Assembly: GCA_963846495.1 (NCBI GenBank)
Contig: CAWJWP010000030.1
Location: forward strand, 124,001-188,000
DNA length: 64,000 nucleotides
From: DASYQD01 sp963846495
GTDB taxonomy: Bacteria; Acidobacteriota; Thermoanaerobaculia; Multivoradales; JAIOJS01
Direction: 5' to 3'
Part shown: piece by piece, positions 20,201-29,800 of the stretch
Layout: each line of letters opens with the position of its first letter
How positions within the stretch are numbered: position 1 is the first letter of the stretch
Position numbers and translations under genes: made by a program
The notes under the pieces: model-generated
What the model saw: only the letters and a program-made list of their open reading frames with translations
Told to the model about the DNA's origin: nothing
Database searches by the model: none

Positions 20201-21057
20201 ACCCAGCTGTTCGCCGACGTCACCGGGAGGCTGGCGAGCACGGCGCCGGTCGTGCGGTTGAACAGGTAGACCGTCTTGGTGCCGTTCCACAGGCCGCCGA
20301 GCGAGGTCACCGTCATCGTCTTGTTGGGAGTGAAGCCGTAGCCCGCGACGTAGTCGCCGTTGACGTCGGTGTAGAGGGTGCCGTCGGTGGGCTGGTAGAG
20401 CGGGTTCGACACCAGGTACTTGAGGTCGGCCATGCCGTAGTTGACGCTGGTGATGAGACCGCTCGAGGCGCACGGCTCGGCCGGGCTGTTGTAGCGGTAG
20501 CAGCTGCCGTTGATGGTGGCGTCGGCGAGCACGGTCGGCAGCGCGATGCCGCTGCGGTAGGCGGCTCCCGCGCCGCCGACCTCGACGGCCACCGAATACG
20601 GGTTGTTGAGCAGCAGGGTGACGGGCGCGATGGGCGCGTACGCCCAGTTGTTGGCGGCGGTGACGGTGGCGGTCGCCAGGATGGCGCCGTTGGTGCGGTC
20701 GTAGAGGCGCACGGTCTTGGTGCCGTTGAAGAAGCCGCCCAGGGAGGTGACGACGATCGTCTTGTTGGGCGTGAAGCCGTACCCCATGGTGTAGGCCCAG
20801 GCGGTGTTGGTGCCGAGCGATCCGGTGCTCGGCGTGTACAGCGGCGCACCGGGGCTGCTGCCGCTCGAGACGCAGGTCTCCGCCACGTCGCAGCCGCCCG
20901 CGGCGGGCCGGCAGACCTGGCCGGCGACCTTGCCGGCGCAGGACTGCGCTCGCGCTTCCGTCGACGTGAGGCCGAACGCCAGCGCCGCGAGGAGGAACGC
21001 TCGCAGGAAACGTGGAAGGTCGAAGCACGACGTTGGAGCGAGCGACGTGAAACGCAT
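17245..21057 (-). CDS. Large secreted protein: two DUF4082-like repeats, Cys-rich region, permuted NlpC/P60-like domain, Ig-like domains
   Basis: A 1,270-residue exported protein (signal peptide about 15-38, ending EARAQ; Shine-Dalgarno GGAGG before the ATG). Residues about 70-360 hold two copies of a 145-residue unit (YGFTPNKTIVVTSLGGFFNG / YGFTPNKTMTVTSLGGLWNG) of the DUF4082 type. A Cys/Gly-rich region follows (about 385-540). Next is a domain with PRKGDLVLHAAAG, SPFSHVGLFLEP and PGTNCASAIASCI: His precedes Cys, as in circularly permuted NlpC/P60 (YiiX-like) hydrolases. The C-terminal 300 residues are two Ig-like repeats (YAFFRRK..) and a GWVDGFNAQHIWGWACDPD module. It probably acts outside the cell on peptidoglycan or an amide/ester substrate; that is inference. 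Confidence 0.8.
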   Translation of the reverse strand: MRFTSLAPTSCFDLPRFLRAFLLAALAFGLTSTEARAQSCAGKVAGQVCRPAAGGCDVAETCVSSGSSPGAPLYTPSTGSLGTNTAWAYTMGYGFTPNKTIVVTSLGGFFNGTKTVRLYDRTNGAILATATVTAANNWAYAPIAPVTLLLNNPYSVAVEVGGAGAAYRSGIALPTVLADATINGSCYRYNSPAEPCASSGLITSVNYGMADLKYLVSNPLYQPTDGTLYTDVNGDYVAGYGFTPNKTMTVTSLGGLWNGTKTVYLFNRTTGAVLASLPVTSANSWVYNRITPVTLTPGQPYTVAVYSSGAGAYRGGLTSMPSSRPDATIDGTCYRPGNTGEPCAVSGLIAGYNYGMADFKYAATGDSLYCPADTFLPSTTTCRAAAGGCDAAEKCTGSSAACPTNLFMPAGLSCNDSAACTYNDVCNGAGSCGGTTISCGGGNACSTTVCNGTSTCQPAKVFCMTPPNECYNTLGTCNTGNGSCSYTLRVGGSCGNGGTCQSDGSCRPPLVVTPNSTAQGCPATPPLDPPPTPIGCDSCDPTRPCVVDYELTVPAEYQTCSGYTPRKGDLVLHAAAGLTTLLVQEFGSPFSHVGLFLEPQPIGGSQNLQMVVHHALNQDSLDKAVKRQATFRNLLTALKLDKDAAYCKSAKLNGMTLLDAGGFLPGVPNLHVADMITEPDGDGTRFWEDGVFARQVVIASNRAAGAQVADNMVAKVNQQYYSLNSLLDEAKGRATLVNGRPGTNCASAIASCISPTVPTYLLPTDGMRSAAKKAYELLRREVRWHPDTEKAVSDCKLLFGCPGLLFPCMVDCDGLAWETANGIADQIIACILFGPTPGGGCECKRDNRKWHYAAWANAPYSPPTQDDLDWVNGRMTDIEFIQDTWTGSAAAGQPPITIYPSNTYRPTDLRNSPLYSGNAYDLKRIPNAKRRYGHCYTPLTLSATGSPSHSYTGQPIGWTATANGGDPNSIRYAFFRRKVGTGPTWTPSENAPNWQTSRDHSWTPSSSDVGVWETYVWVKDSYTTSTQNGYGYAAGVNTGPVEVVAPPTLSLFCSPLTVNCGSSISCTATGSGGVPSTRRYAFFRRKNGTSNWIPDPYAPSWQTGNTWTWTPACSDAGSWELYGWLKDSATPANAPYGYSVGAHGGVAQVNNPVLQSYPPTGWVDGFNAQHIWGWACDPDYPTQSNRIDVWSIWGHNLGSSGAYFGSSSAINNICRGGSSHYFDYWPSGGFPSGYRINVFSIDLPYSTPGNDNRKIGGSGSTGDGYEFLIP

Positions 21058-21174
21058 GGCTGCCTCCTTCGGGCATCGGGCCGCGTCACGCCGCTCGAAG
21101 GTGACCCGGCATCGGGACCCGGCGGCGAGGTAACGAGAGCTACGCGGCCTTCAATCGAAGCTATTTCTTAGAAG

Positions 21175-21204
21175 AACGTACTTCAAACGTAGTCTGTATG
21201 TCAA
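21175..21204 (-). promoter_or_regulatory. Candidate sigma-70-type promoter for the large secreted protein
   Basis: On the minus strand a perfect TTGACA (21204-21199) is followed after 18 bases by TACGTT (21180-21175, three of six consensus bases). It lies in a locally AT-richer stretch and would give a leader of about 110 bases before the ATG at 21057. Nothing else is seen in the 21058-21283 gap. Confidence 0.4.
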
Positions 21205-21283
21205 CAGGCCGGCCTCGACATCAGCTCGTCAGTCTCACCGACGCTCTGCCTGTCGTCGGCAGGCCTGTGGCAGCATCGCCGCC

Positions 21284-22489
21284 GTGCACTCGGCGCGCGT
21301 CTTCCTCGAGGCAGGTCACGTCAAGCCGGTGTGGGCCGGTCACCCGTGGGTCTATGCCCAGGCGGTCGCGCACGTGGAGGGCTCGCCGCAGGCCGGCGAC
21401 GTCGTCGAGGTGCGCGACCGGCAGAGCAACTTCCTCGGCCGCGGCTTCTGGTCGGTCGAGTCGGCGATCCCGGTGCGCCTCGTCACCCGCGACCCCGACG
21501 AAGAGCTCGACGAGGCGGCGCTGGCGCGACGCGTCGCCAAAGCCTTCGCGCTGCGGGAGAGCGTCCTCGGTCTCCCCTCGACGGCGCCGGCGCGCGGCAC
21601 CGACGGCTACCGGCTCGTCCACGCCGAAGGCGACGACCTGCCCGGCCTCATCGCCGACCGCTACGGCGACACGGTGTGCGTGCAGCTGCTCACCTCCGGC
21701 ATGAAGCGGCGCGAGGAGGCGCTGTTCGACGCGCTCGCCGCGCTGCCGGGGATCCGCCGCGTCGTCGAGGTGCCCGGCGGCGAGCAGCAACGCCGCGAAG
21801 GCATCGCCGCGACGCTGCGCAGCGTGCGCGGCGGCATCGTCGAGGCGCTCCACTTCCGCGAGCGCGGCTTCGCGTTCGACGTGCCGCTCGAGCTGGCGCA
21901 GAAGACCGGCTACTACTTCGACCAGCGCGAGAACCGCGCGCGGGTCGAGGCGCTCGCCCGCGGCTCGACGGTGCTCGACGTCTGCACCTACCTCGGCGGC
22001 TTCGCCCTCGCCGCGGCGCGCGGCGGTGCGCTGGCCGTCGTCGGCGTCGACCGCGCGGCGCCGCTGCTGCAGGTCGCCGCCGCGACGGCGACGCGTAACG
22101 GCGTCGGCGACCGCATCAGCTGGCGGCAGGCCGACGTACGGCGCGACCTCGCCGGCTGGGAGGCGGCGGGCGAGCGCTGGGACGTGGTGGTGCTCGACCC
22201 GCCGAAGCTGGCGCCGACGGCGCGGCACCTCCAGCAGGCGCTGCCGGCCTATGAAGGGCTCAACGCCGCGGCGATGCGGCTCGTGGCGCCCGGCGGCGTG
22301 CTCGCCACCTGCTCGTGCTCGGCGGCGCTCGACCCCGAAGAGTTGCTGCGCCTCGTCGCCGCCGCCGCGCGGCGCGCTCGTCGCCAGGTGCGCGTGCTGA
22401 CGATCGGACACCAGGCGGCCGATCACCCGACGCCGCCGGCGTTCCCGCAGGGGCGCTACCTCACCTGCGCGTTCGTGGCGGTCGACTGA
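21284..22489 (+). CDS. RlmI-type class I rRNA (cytosine-5) methyltransferase
   Basis: About 401 residues. An N-terminal PUA-like RNA-binding domain (AGHPWVYAQAVAHVEG, GDVVEVRDRQSNFLGRGFW) leads into a central RlmI beta domain and a SAM-binding Rossmann domain: KTGYYFDQRENR, VLDVCTYLGGFALAAARGG, WDVVVLDPPKL and the CSCSAAL catalytic-loop region. These are characteristic of RlmI/RlmK-like enzymes that make m5C in 23S rRNA using S-adenosylmethionine. The GTG at 21284 is the first start that leaves the PUA domain complete; no convincing Shine-Dalgarno sequence. Confidence 0.9.
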   Translation: MHSARVFLEAGHVKPVWAGHPWVYAQAVAHVEGSPQAGDVVEVRDRQSNFLGRGFWSVESAIPVRLVTRDPDEELDEAALARRVAKAFALRESVLGLPSTAPARGTDGYRLVHAEGDDLPGLIADRYGDTVCVQLLTSGMKRREEALFDALAALPGIRRVVEVPGGEQQRREGIAATLRSVRGGIVEALHFRERGFAFDVPLELAQKTGYYFDQRENRARVEALARGSTVLDVCTYLGGFALAAARGGALAVVGVDRAAPLLQVAAATATRNGVGDRISWRQADVRRDLAGWEAAGERWDVVVLDPPKLAPTARHLQQALPAYEGLNAAAMRLVAPGGVLATCSCSAALDPEELLRLVAAAARRARRQVRVLTIGHQAADHPTPPAFPQGRYLTCAFVAVD

Positions 22490-22601
22490 GCCGCGAGTCC
22501 GCGACTCTCGTCCATGCGGCCCGCGCGCCGGCGGCGATGGTGAACCCGCGCCGCGACCGGCGGCACTCACGATGAGACTCGTACCGGTGGAGGTCTGAGC
22601 C

Positions 22602-23469
22602 ATGCTCTCGCGTCCGCGCACGCTGGTGCTCGTCAGCCTTGCCGCCGCCGTCACCGCAGTCGTCGTCACCGCTGCTCCCGCCGCCGCCTCGTTCCACCTG
22701 ATGCAGATCGAGCAGGTGGTGGGCGCCGTCTGCGGCAACCCCACGCGCCAGGCGATTCAGCTGCGCACGCGCGCCGTCGGGCAGAACTTCATCGCCGGCC
22801 ACCGCCTGGTCGCCCGCGACGCGGCGGGAGGCAACCCGATCATGCTGATCAACTTCCCCTCGAACGTCGCCAACGGCGGGACGGGAGCGAACATCCTCGC
22901 CGTGACGAGCGGGCTCGCCGCGGCGTTCGGCGTCAGCGCCGACTTCACCCTCACGCAAGCCATCCCGGAGAGCTACCTCGCCGCCGGCCGCCTCACCTTC
23001 GAGGACCCGGCCGGGAACATGTACTGGTCGCTGGCCTGGGGAGGCGCCGCCTACACCGGCACCAACTTCGGCACCTTCGACAACGATGCCGACGGCAACT
23101 TCGGGCTGCCGTTCGGCAGCGCGCTGCCGCAGAGCACGGCGCGCGGCGTGCTGTTCCAAGGCTCGGCGACCGATCCCAGCTCGGCCAACGTCGACGACTA
23201 CGCGCTCACCAGCGGCGCCGCGACGCTGACCAACAACGCCGGCGCGCCGTTGACGCTGTCGGCGTGCGTCTTCGGCGACGGCTTCGCCGGCGGCAACCTC
23301 TCCGCCTGGTCGGGCGCCACGAGCTTCGAGCGCTGCAACGGCGCCGACGACGACGAGGACGCCGAGGTCGACGAGGACTACCCGGTCGGGCAGCAGCTGC
23401 ACGCTCGCCAACGGCAGCACCGGCGCCTTCGCCTGCGCGGCCGACGAGCGCAGCGTCGTCTGCAACTGA
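22602..23469 (+). CDS. Secreted protein with MopE-like Asp-rich C-terminus, one frameshift
   Basis: About 288 residues with a signal peptide (first 33, ending APAAAS) and Shine-Dalgarno GGAGGT. The body (HLMQIEQVVGAVCGNPTRQA .. LTNNAGAPLTLSACVFGDGF) is a beta-rich exported module without a known catalytic motif. The end carries CNGADDDEDAEVDEDYPVG, close to the CNGxDDDCDGxxDE metal-binding motif of MopE/Stigma proteins but with Glu-Asp-Ala in place of Cys-Asp-Gly. After about base 23390 the frame is lost; a +1 step restores SCTLANGSTGAFACAADERS ending at TGA 23469, the normal ending of this motif, so a one-base insertion is likely. Confidence 0.7.
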
Positions 23470-23565
23470 TCGCCGCGCTCGACGCGCGCCACGCGGTGGA
23501 CGGGCCCGGCCGGCGCGCCGGTGTACGCTGAGCGTCCGATCTCGCGACGCTCAGGAGGTGCACCG

Positions 23566-24964
23566 ATGAGCGCACAGCCGCAAGACTTCGCCACCCTCGC
23601 CTCGTCGCTGCGTGGAAGGCTGCTCTTGCCCGGCGGCGACGGCTACGACGAGTCGCGCTCGCTGTGGAACGCGATGATCGACCGCCGGCCGGCGGCGATC
23701 GCGCGGCCGCTCGGCAACGACGACGTGCGCGCCTGCGTGCGCTTCGCCGGTGAGCACGGCCTCGCGCTGGCGGTAAAAGGCGGCGGCCACAACATCGCCG
23801 GCTTGGCGATGCCCGAGGGCGGCCTGGTGCTCGACATGGCGGAGCTGCGCGGCGTCGAGGTCGACCCGGCGCGCCGCCTCGCCGTCGCCCAGCCCGGCTG
23901 CCTGCTCGGCGACGTCGACGTCGCCACGCAACAGCACGGGCTCGCGGCGGTGCTCGGCTTCGTCTCCGCGACCGGCGTCGCCGGCCTCGTCCTCGGCGGC
24001 GGCTTCGGCTACCTCACGCGGCGCTTCGGCTGGAGCTGCGACAACGTCTCGGCGATGGAGCTCGTAACCGCGGAAGGCGAGCTGGTGCGCGCGAGCGCCG
24101 AGAGCGAGCCCGAGCTGCTCTGGGGCCTGCGCGGCGGCGGCGGCAACTTCGGCGTCGTCACCAGCTTCGAGCTGCCGCTCTACGCGGTGGGGCCGGAGAT
24201 CGTCGGCGGACCGGTGGCGTGGCGCGCCGAGGACGCGGCGGAGGTGCTCGCCTTCTATCGCACGCTCGTGGAGGAGGCGCCGCCCGAGCTCACCTGCGTG
24301 CTGATCCTGCGGCGCGCCCCGCCGGCGCCGTGGCTGCCGCCGGAGATCCACGGCAAGCCGATCGTGGCGCTGATGGTCTGCTGGTCCGGCGACGTCGAGG
24401 AAGGCGAACGGTGGGCGGCCAAGATCAAGAGCGTCGGCTCGCCGGTGGGCGGCGCGTTGCAACGGCGCCCTTACGCCAACCAGCAGACGCTGCTCGACGC
24501 CACGCAGCCGAAGGGGCGCCGCTACTACTGGAAGTCGGAGTACCTGCCTGCCGTCGAGGAGGAGCTGCTGGCGCGGCGCGATGGAGCACTTCGCGCGGCT
24601 GCCCTCGCCGCACTCGGCGATCATCGTCTTCCCCATCGGCGGCGAGGTCCATCGGCTGCCTGACGACCACTCGGCCGTAGGCAACCGCGACGCCCGCTTC
24701 GTGCTCAACATCACCGGCTCCTGGGAGCGCGCCGAGGACGACGACGCCGGCGTCGAATGGGCGCGCGCCGCCTGGCGCGACCTGCGCCGCTTCTCGACCG
24801 GCGGCACCTACGTCAACTTCCTCACCGAAGAGGAAGGCGACGAGCGCGTGCGTGCCGCCTACGGCGCCAACCTGCCGCGCCTCGCCGCCCTCAAGCGGCG
24901 CTGGGACCCGCAGAATGTGTTCCGTAGCACCAAGCAGCTGCTGACGAGTGAGCTGAGCGCCTGA
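23566..24964 (+). CDS. FAD-linked oxidoreductase with BBE domain, one frameshift
   Basis: About 465 residues. FAD-binding PCMH domain: KGGGHNIAGLAMPEGGLVLD (the His is the likely covalent flavin site) and GVAGLVLGGGFGYLTRRFGW. The berberine-bridge (BBE) end is FSTGGTYVNFLTEEEGDERV and WDPQNVFRSTKQLL. The frame changes by +1 between about 24560 and 24590, and both halves join into a normal-length protein, so an indel error is probable. Members oxidise sugars, alcohols or alkaloids with O2; the substrate cannot be told. The ATG at 23566 has Shine-Dalgarno AGGAGGTG. Confidence 0.8.
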
Positions 24965-24974
24965 GGCGCGCGAC

Positions 24975-25144
24975 AGATCGAGATTGCTTCGCTGCGCTCG
25001 CAATGACGACTACACGTCACCGCGAGCACTGCCACCAACGGTAGACGTCCATCGCGATGAGAGTCACCGACGGTTGAACGTCATCGCGAGGAGCGCCAGC
25101 GAACCGTCATCGCGAGGAGCGGAGCGACGAAGCGATCTCGATCT
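24975..25144. repeat. REP-like inverted repeat cluster
   Basis: The left arm 24975-25008 (AGATCGAGATTGCTTCGCTG...) and right arm 25105-25144 (...GACGAAGCGATCTCGATCT) are near-perfect reverse complements about 100 bases apart. A truncated extra copy lies at 25079-25104 (CGTCATCGCGAGGAGCG) and degenerate pieces are seen at about 25015 and 25047. The sequence closely matches the CGTCATTGCGAGGAGCGAAG-type dispersed repeat I know from many unrelated bacterial genomes. It fills the gap between two convergent genes, where a folded RNA could also end transcripts. No transposase is adjacent. Confidence 0.75.
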
Positions 25145-25151
25145 ACCGGTC

Positions 25152-26325
25152 CTAGCGGCGGCCTGCTGCCGTCGCCGTTCCCTGCCACGCGAGCGCCTGT
25201 AGCAAGCGCCGCGACGCTTCTTCCAGGTTCTCCTGCAGGTACAGGCTGCCGCCGACGAGGAAGATGGTGTCGGGGCCGTAGCGCGCCGCCCAGCGCGGCA
25301 GGGTCTCGACGCGCACGCCGCCGCCCGCCACCGGGAAGGCCGGGCGCACGCCGTCGAGCGGGCGGCGCAGGCGCGCGTTGATCGCTTCGCAGGTCTCGAC
25401 CGGCATCGGGAAGCGGCCGCCGGCGTTGACGTAGACGACGCCGTCGGCGCCGAGCAGGCGCAGCAGGTCGCCGTAGACGACCTCGGGGGCGATGCCGTGG
25501 CGCGGGCCGAAGAGGGTGCCCGACCAGGTCGGGGTGTGCCAGCAGCACGAGGCCCGAGGACTTCGCCAGCCAGCGCAGCGCGTCGAGGCCGAGCACGAAG
25601 GGCGAGACGAGGGCGCCGCGCACGCCTTCGCTGCGCAGCAGCTCGAGGCGCGCCGGCAGCTCCTCGAACGGGCCGGTCAGGTGCGGCAGGTAGAGGCTCT
25701 CGGCGCCGGTCTCGGCGGCGGCGCGGCGCACCTCCTGCTGGATGCGGCCGACGCGCTCGGCGAAGGGCGCCGTCGCCTGGTCGGCGAGGCCGTGGTCGTC
25801 CTTGATGAGGTCGACGCCGCCGCGCGCGAAGCGGCCGGCGAGGGCGGCGAGCTCGCGGCTGGTGAGGCCGATCGGCTTGAGCGCCGTGCAGAGGAGCGCG
25901 CGCCCCTCGGCCTGCGGCACGAGCCGCCGCACGCCCTCGATGCCGAACGCCGGGCCCGGCAGCGCGGCGATCAGCGAGCGCGGCCAGCCCACCTCGACGA
26001 CGCGCACGCCGTGCAGCAGCGAGACGTTGCCGTAGAGCAGGTTGAGCAGCTGCGGCACCTGGCCGCCGACGATCTCGGGCGAGTAGGAGAGCGTGGCGCG
26101 CCAGCGCCGCTTGCCCAGCCGCTCCATCCCCTCGAGCCGGCCGACGACGGCGCGCACCAGCGCCGGCGGGACGCAGGGCTCGGGCAGCTCCACCGTCTGC
26201 TCGAAGGCGATCTCGCGGGCGCGCGCGAAGGCGTCCTCGTCGCGCTCGACGGCGAGCTCGTAGGCGACGCGCAGGCGGTCGTCGTCGGGCGGCTCCGCGG
26301 GCGCGGTGACGGGCGCGTCCTCCAC
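25152..26325 (-). CDS. RuBisCO-like protein (form IV), one frameshift
   Basis: About 390 residues. The N-terminal domain runs to about residue 120; the barrel carries FARGGVDLIKDDHGLADQ, the position of the RuBisCO carbamylated-Lys motif (KDDE), with Glu replaced by His, then LYLPHLTGPFEELPARLELL and LLAHPDLVG. The frame breaks near 25525 and the rest is found in another frame: MPVETCEAINARL, VAGGGVRVETLPRWAARYG and PDTIFLVGGSLYL, the usual C-terminal phosphate-binding region. Enzymes of this type act as enolases, isomerases or decarboxylases on phosphorylated sugars, and carbon fixation is unlikely with this motif. The GTG at 26325 is backed by TAGTCT seven bases upstream. Confidence 0.8.
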
Positions 26326-26338
26326 GCGCGCGAGACTA
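26326..26338 (-). promoter_or_regulatory. Candidate leaderless promoter for the RuBisCO-like gene
   Basis: On the minus strand GCTAGTCT ends seven bases before the GTG at 26325. Confidence 0.4.
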
Positions 26339-26427
26339 GCGCAGCGCCGCGAGCCGCCGCCGATCTACGATCCCCGAGCTACCGACGCCGACGCGCAGCT
26401 CGCCATGAAGACAACAGAAGCGACGCC

Positions 26428-26890
26428 GTGATCGTCCTCGCTCCGGAGCAGGCCGCGGCGATCCGCGAGCACGCCGAGCGCACCTACCCCGAGGAGTGCT
26501 GCGGCGTGCTGATCGGCCGCGCCGACGTCGAGCCGCTGCGCGTCGAGCTCGTGCGCGAGATCGCCAACGTCCACGAGGAGGAGCGCCGCCGCCGCTTCCT
26601 CCTCGACCCCCGCGAGCACCTGGCCGCGCAGAAGGAGGCGCGCGTCGCGCGGGCTGGCGGTGATCGGCGTCTACCACTCGCACCCCGATCACGCAGCGCA
26701 GCCTTCCGAGCACGACCGCCTCCACGCCTGGCCCAACCTGCGCTACCTCATCGTCGCCGTCGAGCGCGGCACGGCGGGCGAGATCACCGCGTGGACGCTG
26801 GCGGACGACGGCTCCGCCATGCTGCCGGAACGCCTCGCCGTCGAGCCGCGCCGCGATCAGTCGGCCGTCGTCGGCGGGGACTCGGACTGA
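26428..26890 (+). CDS. JAMM/MPN-type metallopeptidase (Mov34 family), one frameshift
   Basis: About 153 residues. YPEECCGVLIGR carries the conserved Glu and glycine-rich strand of JAB domains; GVYHSHPDHAAQPSEHD is the complete JAMM zinc motif (HxH plus Asp). The two halves lie in frames that differ by +1 around 26641-26655, within a run of CG dinucleotides, so an indel is likely. Bacterial stand-alone JAMM proteins often trim the C-terminus of sulfur-carrier proteins (ThiS/MoaD-like), but no such carrier is adjacent. The GTG at 26428 is used because the ATG at 26405 is out of frame. The end overlaps the convergent patatin gene by 34 bases. Confidence 0.75.
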
Positions 26891-29800
26891 TCGCCGTCGC
26901 CCGCGGGCGAGTCGAGCTCGACGGGCGGCGGCGCCGCCGACGCTTCCGCCCACTCCGGGATGGGCTCCAGGCCCTGGCCGGCGACGTCGATCAGCTGCTC
27001 GATCGACTCGATCGTCACCGCCTGCCCGCCGATCGCGCCGGCCTTGATGCCTTGCGCGCAGATCTGGTCGAGGGCGAACTCGCCGAGGCGGCGGTAGCTC
27101 TCGAACTGCGACTCGCTGAACCACTGGTCGCCGGTCGATTCGTGCGGGAAGTCCGCCGACTGCCGGTCGTAGTTGAGCACGTCACGCGGCAGCTCCTCGT
27201 CGCCCTGGTAGACGACCGGCTTGACGTAGAGGAACTTCCCCGTCGGCGCATCCTTGCCGTCGACGAACGAGTAGTCGATCTCGCCCACCGCGCAGTACTT
27301 GCCGGGCGTCTTCTCGTCGGGCGGGATGATCCCCATGCGAGTGATGCGGATGGGGATGCCGAGGTCGACGCGGATCTTGCGCACCGCGTTGCCGAGGTCG
27401 TCGTAGGCGTACTTGGGGTCGGCGCCGGCGTCGCTGACGACGATCTGGTGGCAGCGGCGGAGGACGAGCTCGTAGAGGCCGAGGTTCTCGAAGTGGCCGC
27501 CGTCGGAGAGGTAGACGTAGCCGAAGTCGTCGTTGGTGTTGCCGGTCGCCTCGGCGACGAGCGGCAGCAGCGAGAAGCGGGGATTGCGGCGGCGGTAGGT
27601 CTGCTGCCCGGCGAGGCCGGGGTTGCCCAGCCACCAGCCGAGCCGCACGTTGAAGAGCGTCAGCAGGAAGGCGAGCGCGGGCGAGGAGTGGTAGCCCATG
27701 TTGGGGCTCGCCGCCGCCCCGGAGATGGTCACCGCGGTGCCCAGCGACACCTGACCGTAGTCGCGGGTGTCGCGATAGCCGAGCCGGTAGTTGCCGGCGA
27801 CGAACGGCGAGGCGGTGAACGACTCGCCCTTGCGCTCCTGCCACGCCAGCTGCTCGCCGCCGGTCAGGTTGAGGCAGATGTTGACGAGGTGGAAGCCCTT
27901 GGCAGGCCGCAGCGGCGCGATGGCGCTCTCTTTGGCGCCGGGAGCGCGCGGGGTGGCGCGCTCGAGGCGCAGCCGGTTGTCGATCATGCGATGGACGACG
28001 CGGGCGCCCTCGCCGAAGAACTTCGCCAACGTCGCCGCGTCGACGACGGCGAACGCCGAGTCGTCCACATCGAGCGACGCGAAAGCCTTGTCCGCCTTGA
28101 GGTCCGCGGTCGCGATGACCTCGTTGAGCTCGTCGAGGAGCTCGCTCAGGCTGAGCCGGCCTTTGCCGGTCAGGGGCTTCTTGCGCCTGAACCGCGCGTG
28201 CAGCGACTTCGCCGCCGACTGTGCGAAGACGTCCGGGAACGTCTCGGGATCGCGCAGGTCCTGCACGCACAACGCCGGCATCGGCGACGGATAGACGTCG
28301 TCGCCGAACGCCAGCTCGACGAAGCGGCGGTTGCGCAGCGGCCGCAGGACTTCCTGCTGCGGATTGGTCGGCAGCAAGTCGGCCGTCGCGATGACACCGT
28401 TGGCGGCAATGTAGAAGGCCGGTTCGACCTTGCCCTTCTCGGCCGCGTCGAGCACGCGCATGGCGATGTCGCCGAGCTTCTCGCCCCAGACGTCGCTCAG
28501 CGTCTTCAGCGCCGGCGTCTCCTGGCCGCGCAGCCGCTTGGCCAACGCGGGGACGTCACGGAAGCTGTAGTACCAGAGGTACTCCGGCCGCAGGTCGTGC
28601 ATGGAGAGGTTGTCGCGCGGATCGAAGCCGGTGAAGGCGTTGGGGTCGCGGCTCCAGCGCGAGGCACCGAGGTAGGCGCGCACCAGCCGGTTGCGGTAGA
28701 GGGCGTGCATCGAGAAGACGTTGATGCCGATGAACCAGGAGGCGACGAGCGCGAGGGCGAGGCTGCCGGCGAAGAGCAGCAGCACGTCGTTGGGGTGCGA
28801 CTCGTAGAGCACGCGGAAGTGCTCGTAGCTGCGCCAGCGCGGCAGGTCCGCGACCAACTTCTGTTCGACCTCCGCGTTCTTGTCGAGGATCGTCTGCGGA
28901 TGCTTCGCGGTCGCCAACCCGTCGAGCCGCGCGCTGGCCGCCGCCACATCGCCGCCAAGCCGACCGGAGATACCGAGCCCGAGCAGCGCGGTGATGCCGA
29001 GCGAGAGGGCGGCGAGCACGAAGGCGATGAAGAGGGGCACCGCGAGGCCGAGGAGCTTGCCGACGATGCCCGGGCTGGCCGGGCCGTCGCCCGCCGGGGA
29101 GGCCTTCGTCTTCGCGCTCCAACCGGCGACGACCGAGAACAGGCCGGCCGCGCCGCCCACCGCGGTGATCGCCTTCGGCACGTGGTAGATGCCGACTGGC
29201 CCATAGATGGCCACGGCCGCGAGGACGATCCACGCCACCCCGGTGATCAGCACCCAGCCCGACGCCCGCGCCCACCACTCGCGATCGAAGTCGTGGTTGG
29301 TCTTGCCGGCGATGCCGACGAACAGCGTCGCCTGCAGGAAGAGGATGCCGAGCAGGGCCGGGACGCCGAACACAGCGTAGGCGGCGGTGACCGCGTCGAG
29401 ACTCGGGTCGTCGATCGGCCAACGCACCGCTTGGGCGGCGCTGAGCGCGGCGCGCGGCAGGGGAAAGAGCCTGGTGGCCAGGAGCCAGGCGAGCGCGCCG
29501 CCGCCCACGCCGGCGACTAGCGACGCGGCGAGCTCGCCGACGATGCGCAACGTCTTGCGGTGCGGCTCGCGCTCGTCGGCCTTGCGCTCGACGGCTTTTT
29601 CGCTCGTCAGCTCGCGTACGAAGGAGACGAATGCGCCCAGGCACAGCGCGGTCGTCACCAGGACGACGTACCGCAACGGCGGCTCGACCGCGTACCAGGA
29701 CCAGGCGAGCACGAGCAGCACGGACGCGGCCAGCATCGGCACCACGCACTGGAGGAGGAACTTGCGGTCGGTGAACTTGCGGCGCTTGTTCCAATCGGAA

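Noticed and set aside
16957..21171. Plus-strand open frame of about 1,400 codons opposite the large secreted protein
   Set aside because: Low-complexity Arg/Val/Gly composition and no domain; the minus strand has signal peptide, repeats and catalytic residues.
24975..25144. CRISPR-like repeat cluster
   Set aside because: Arms are inverted rather than direct, copies are degenerate and spacing irregular; fits a REP-like element.
25492..29520. Plus-strand open frame of over 1,300 codons opposite the RuBisCO-like and patatin genes
   Set aside because: His/Arg/Gly/Val-rich text without motifs, typical antisense shadow in GC-rich DNA; the opposite strand has clear catalytic motifs.
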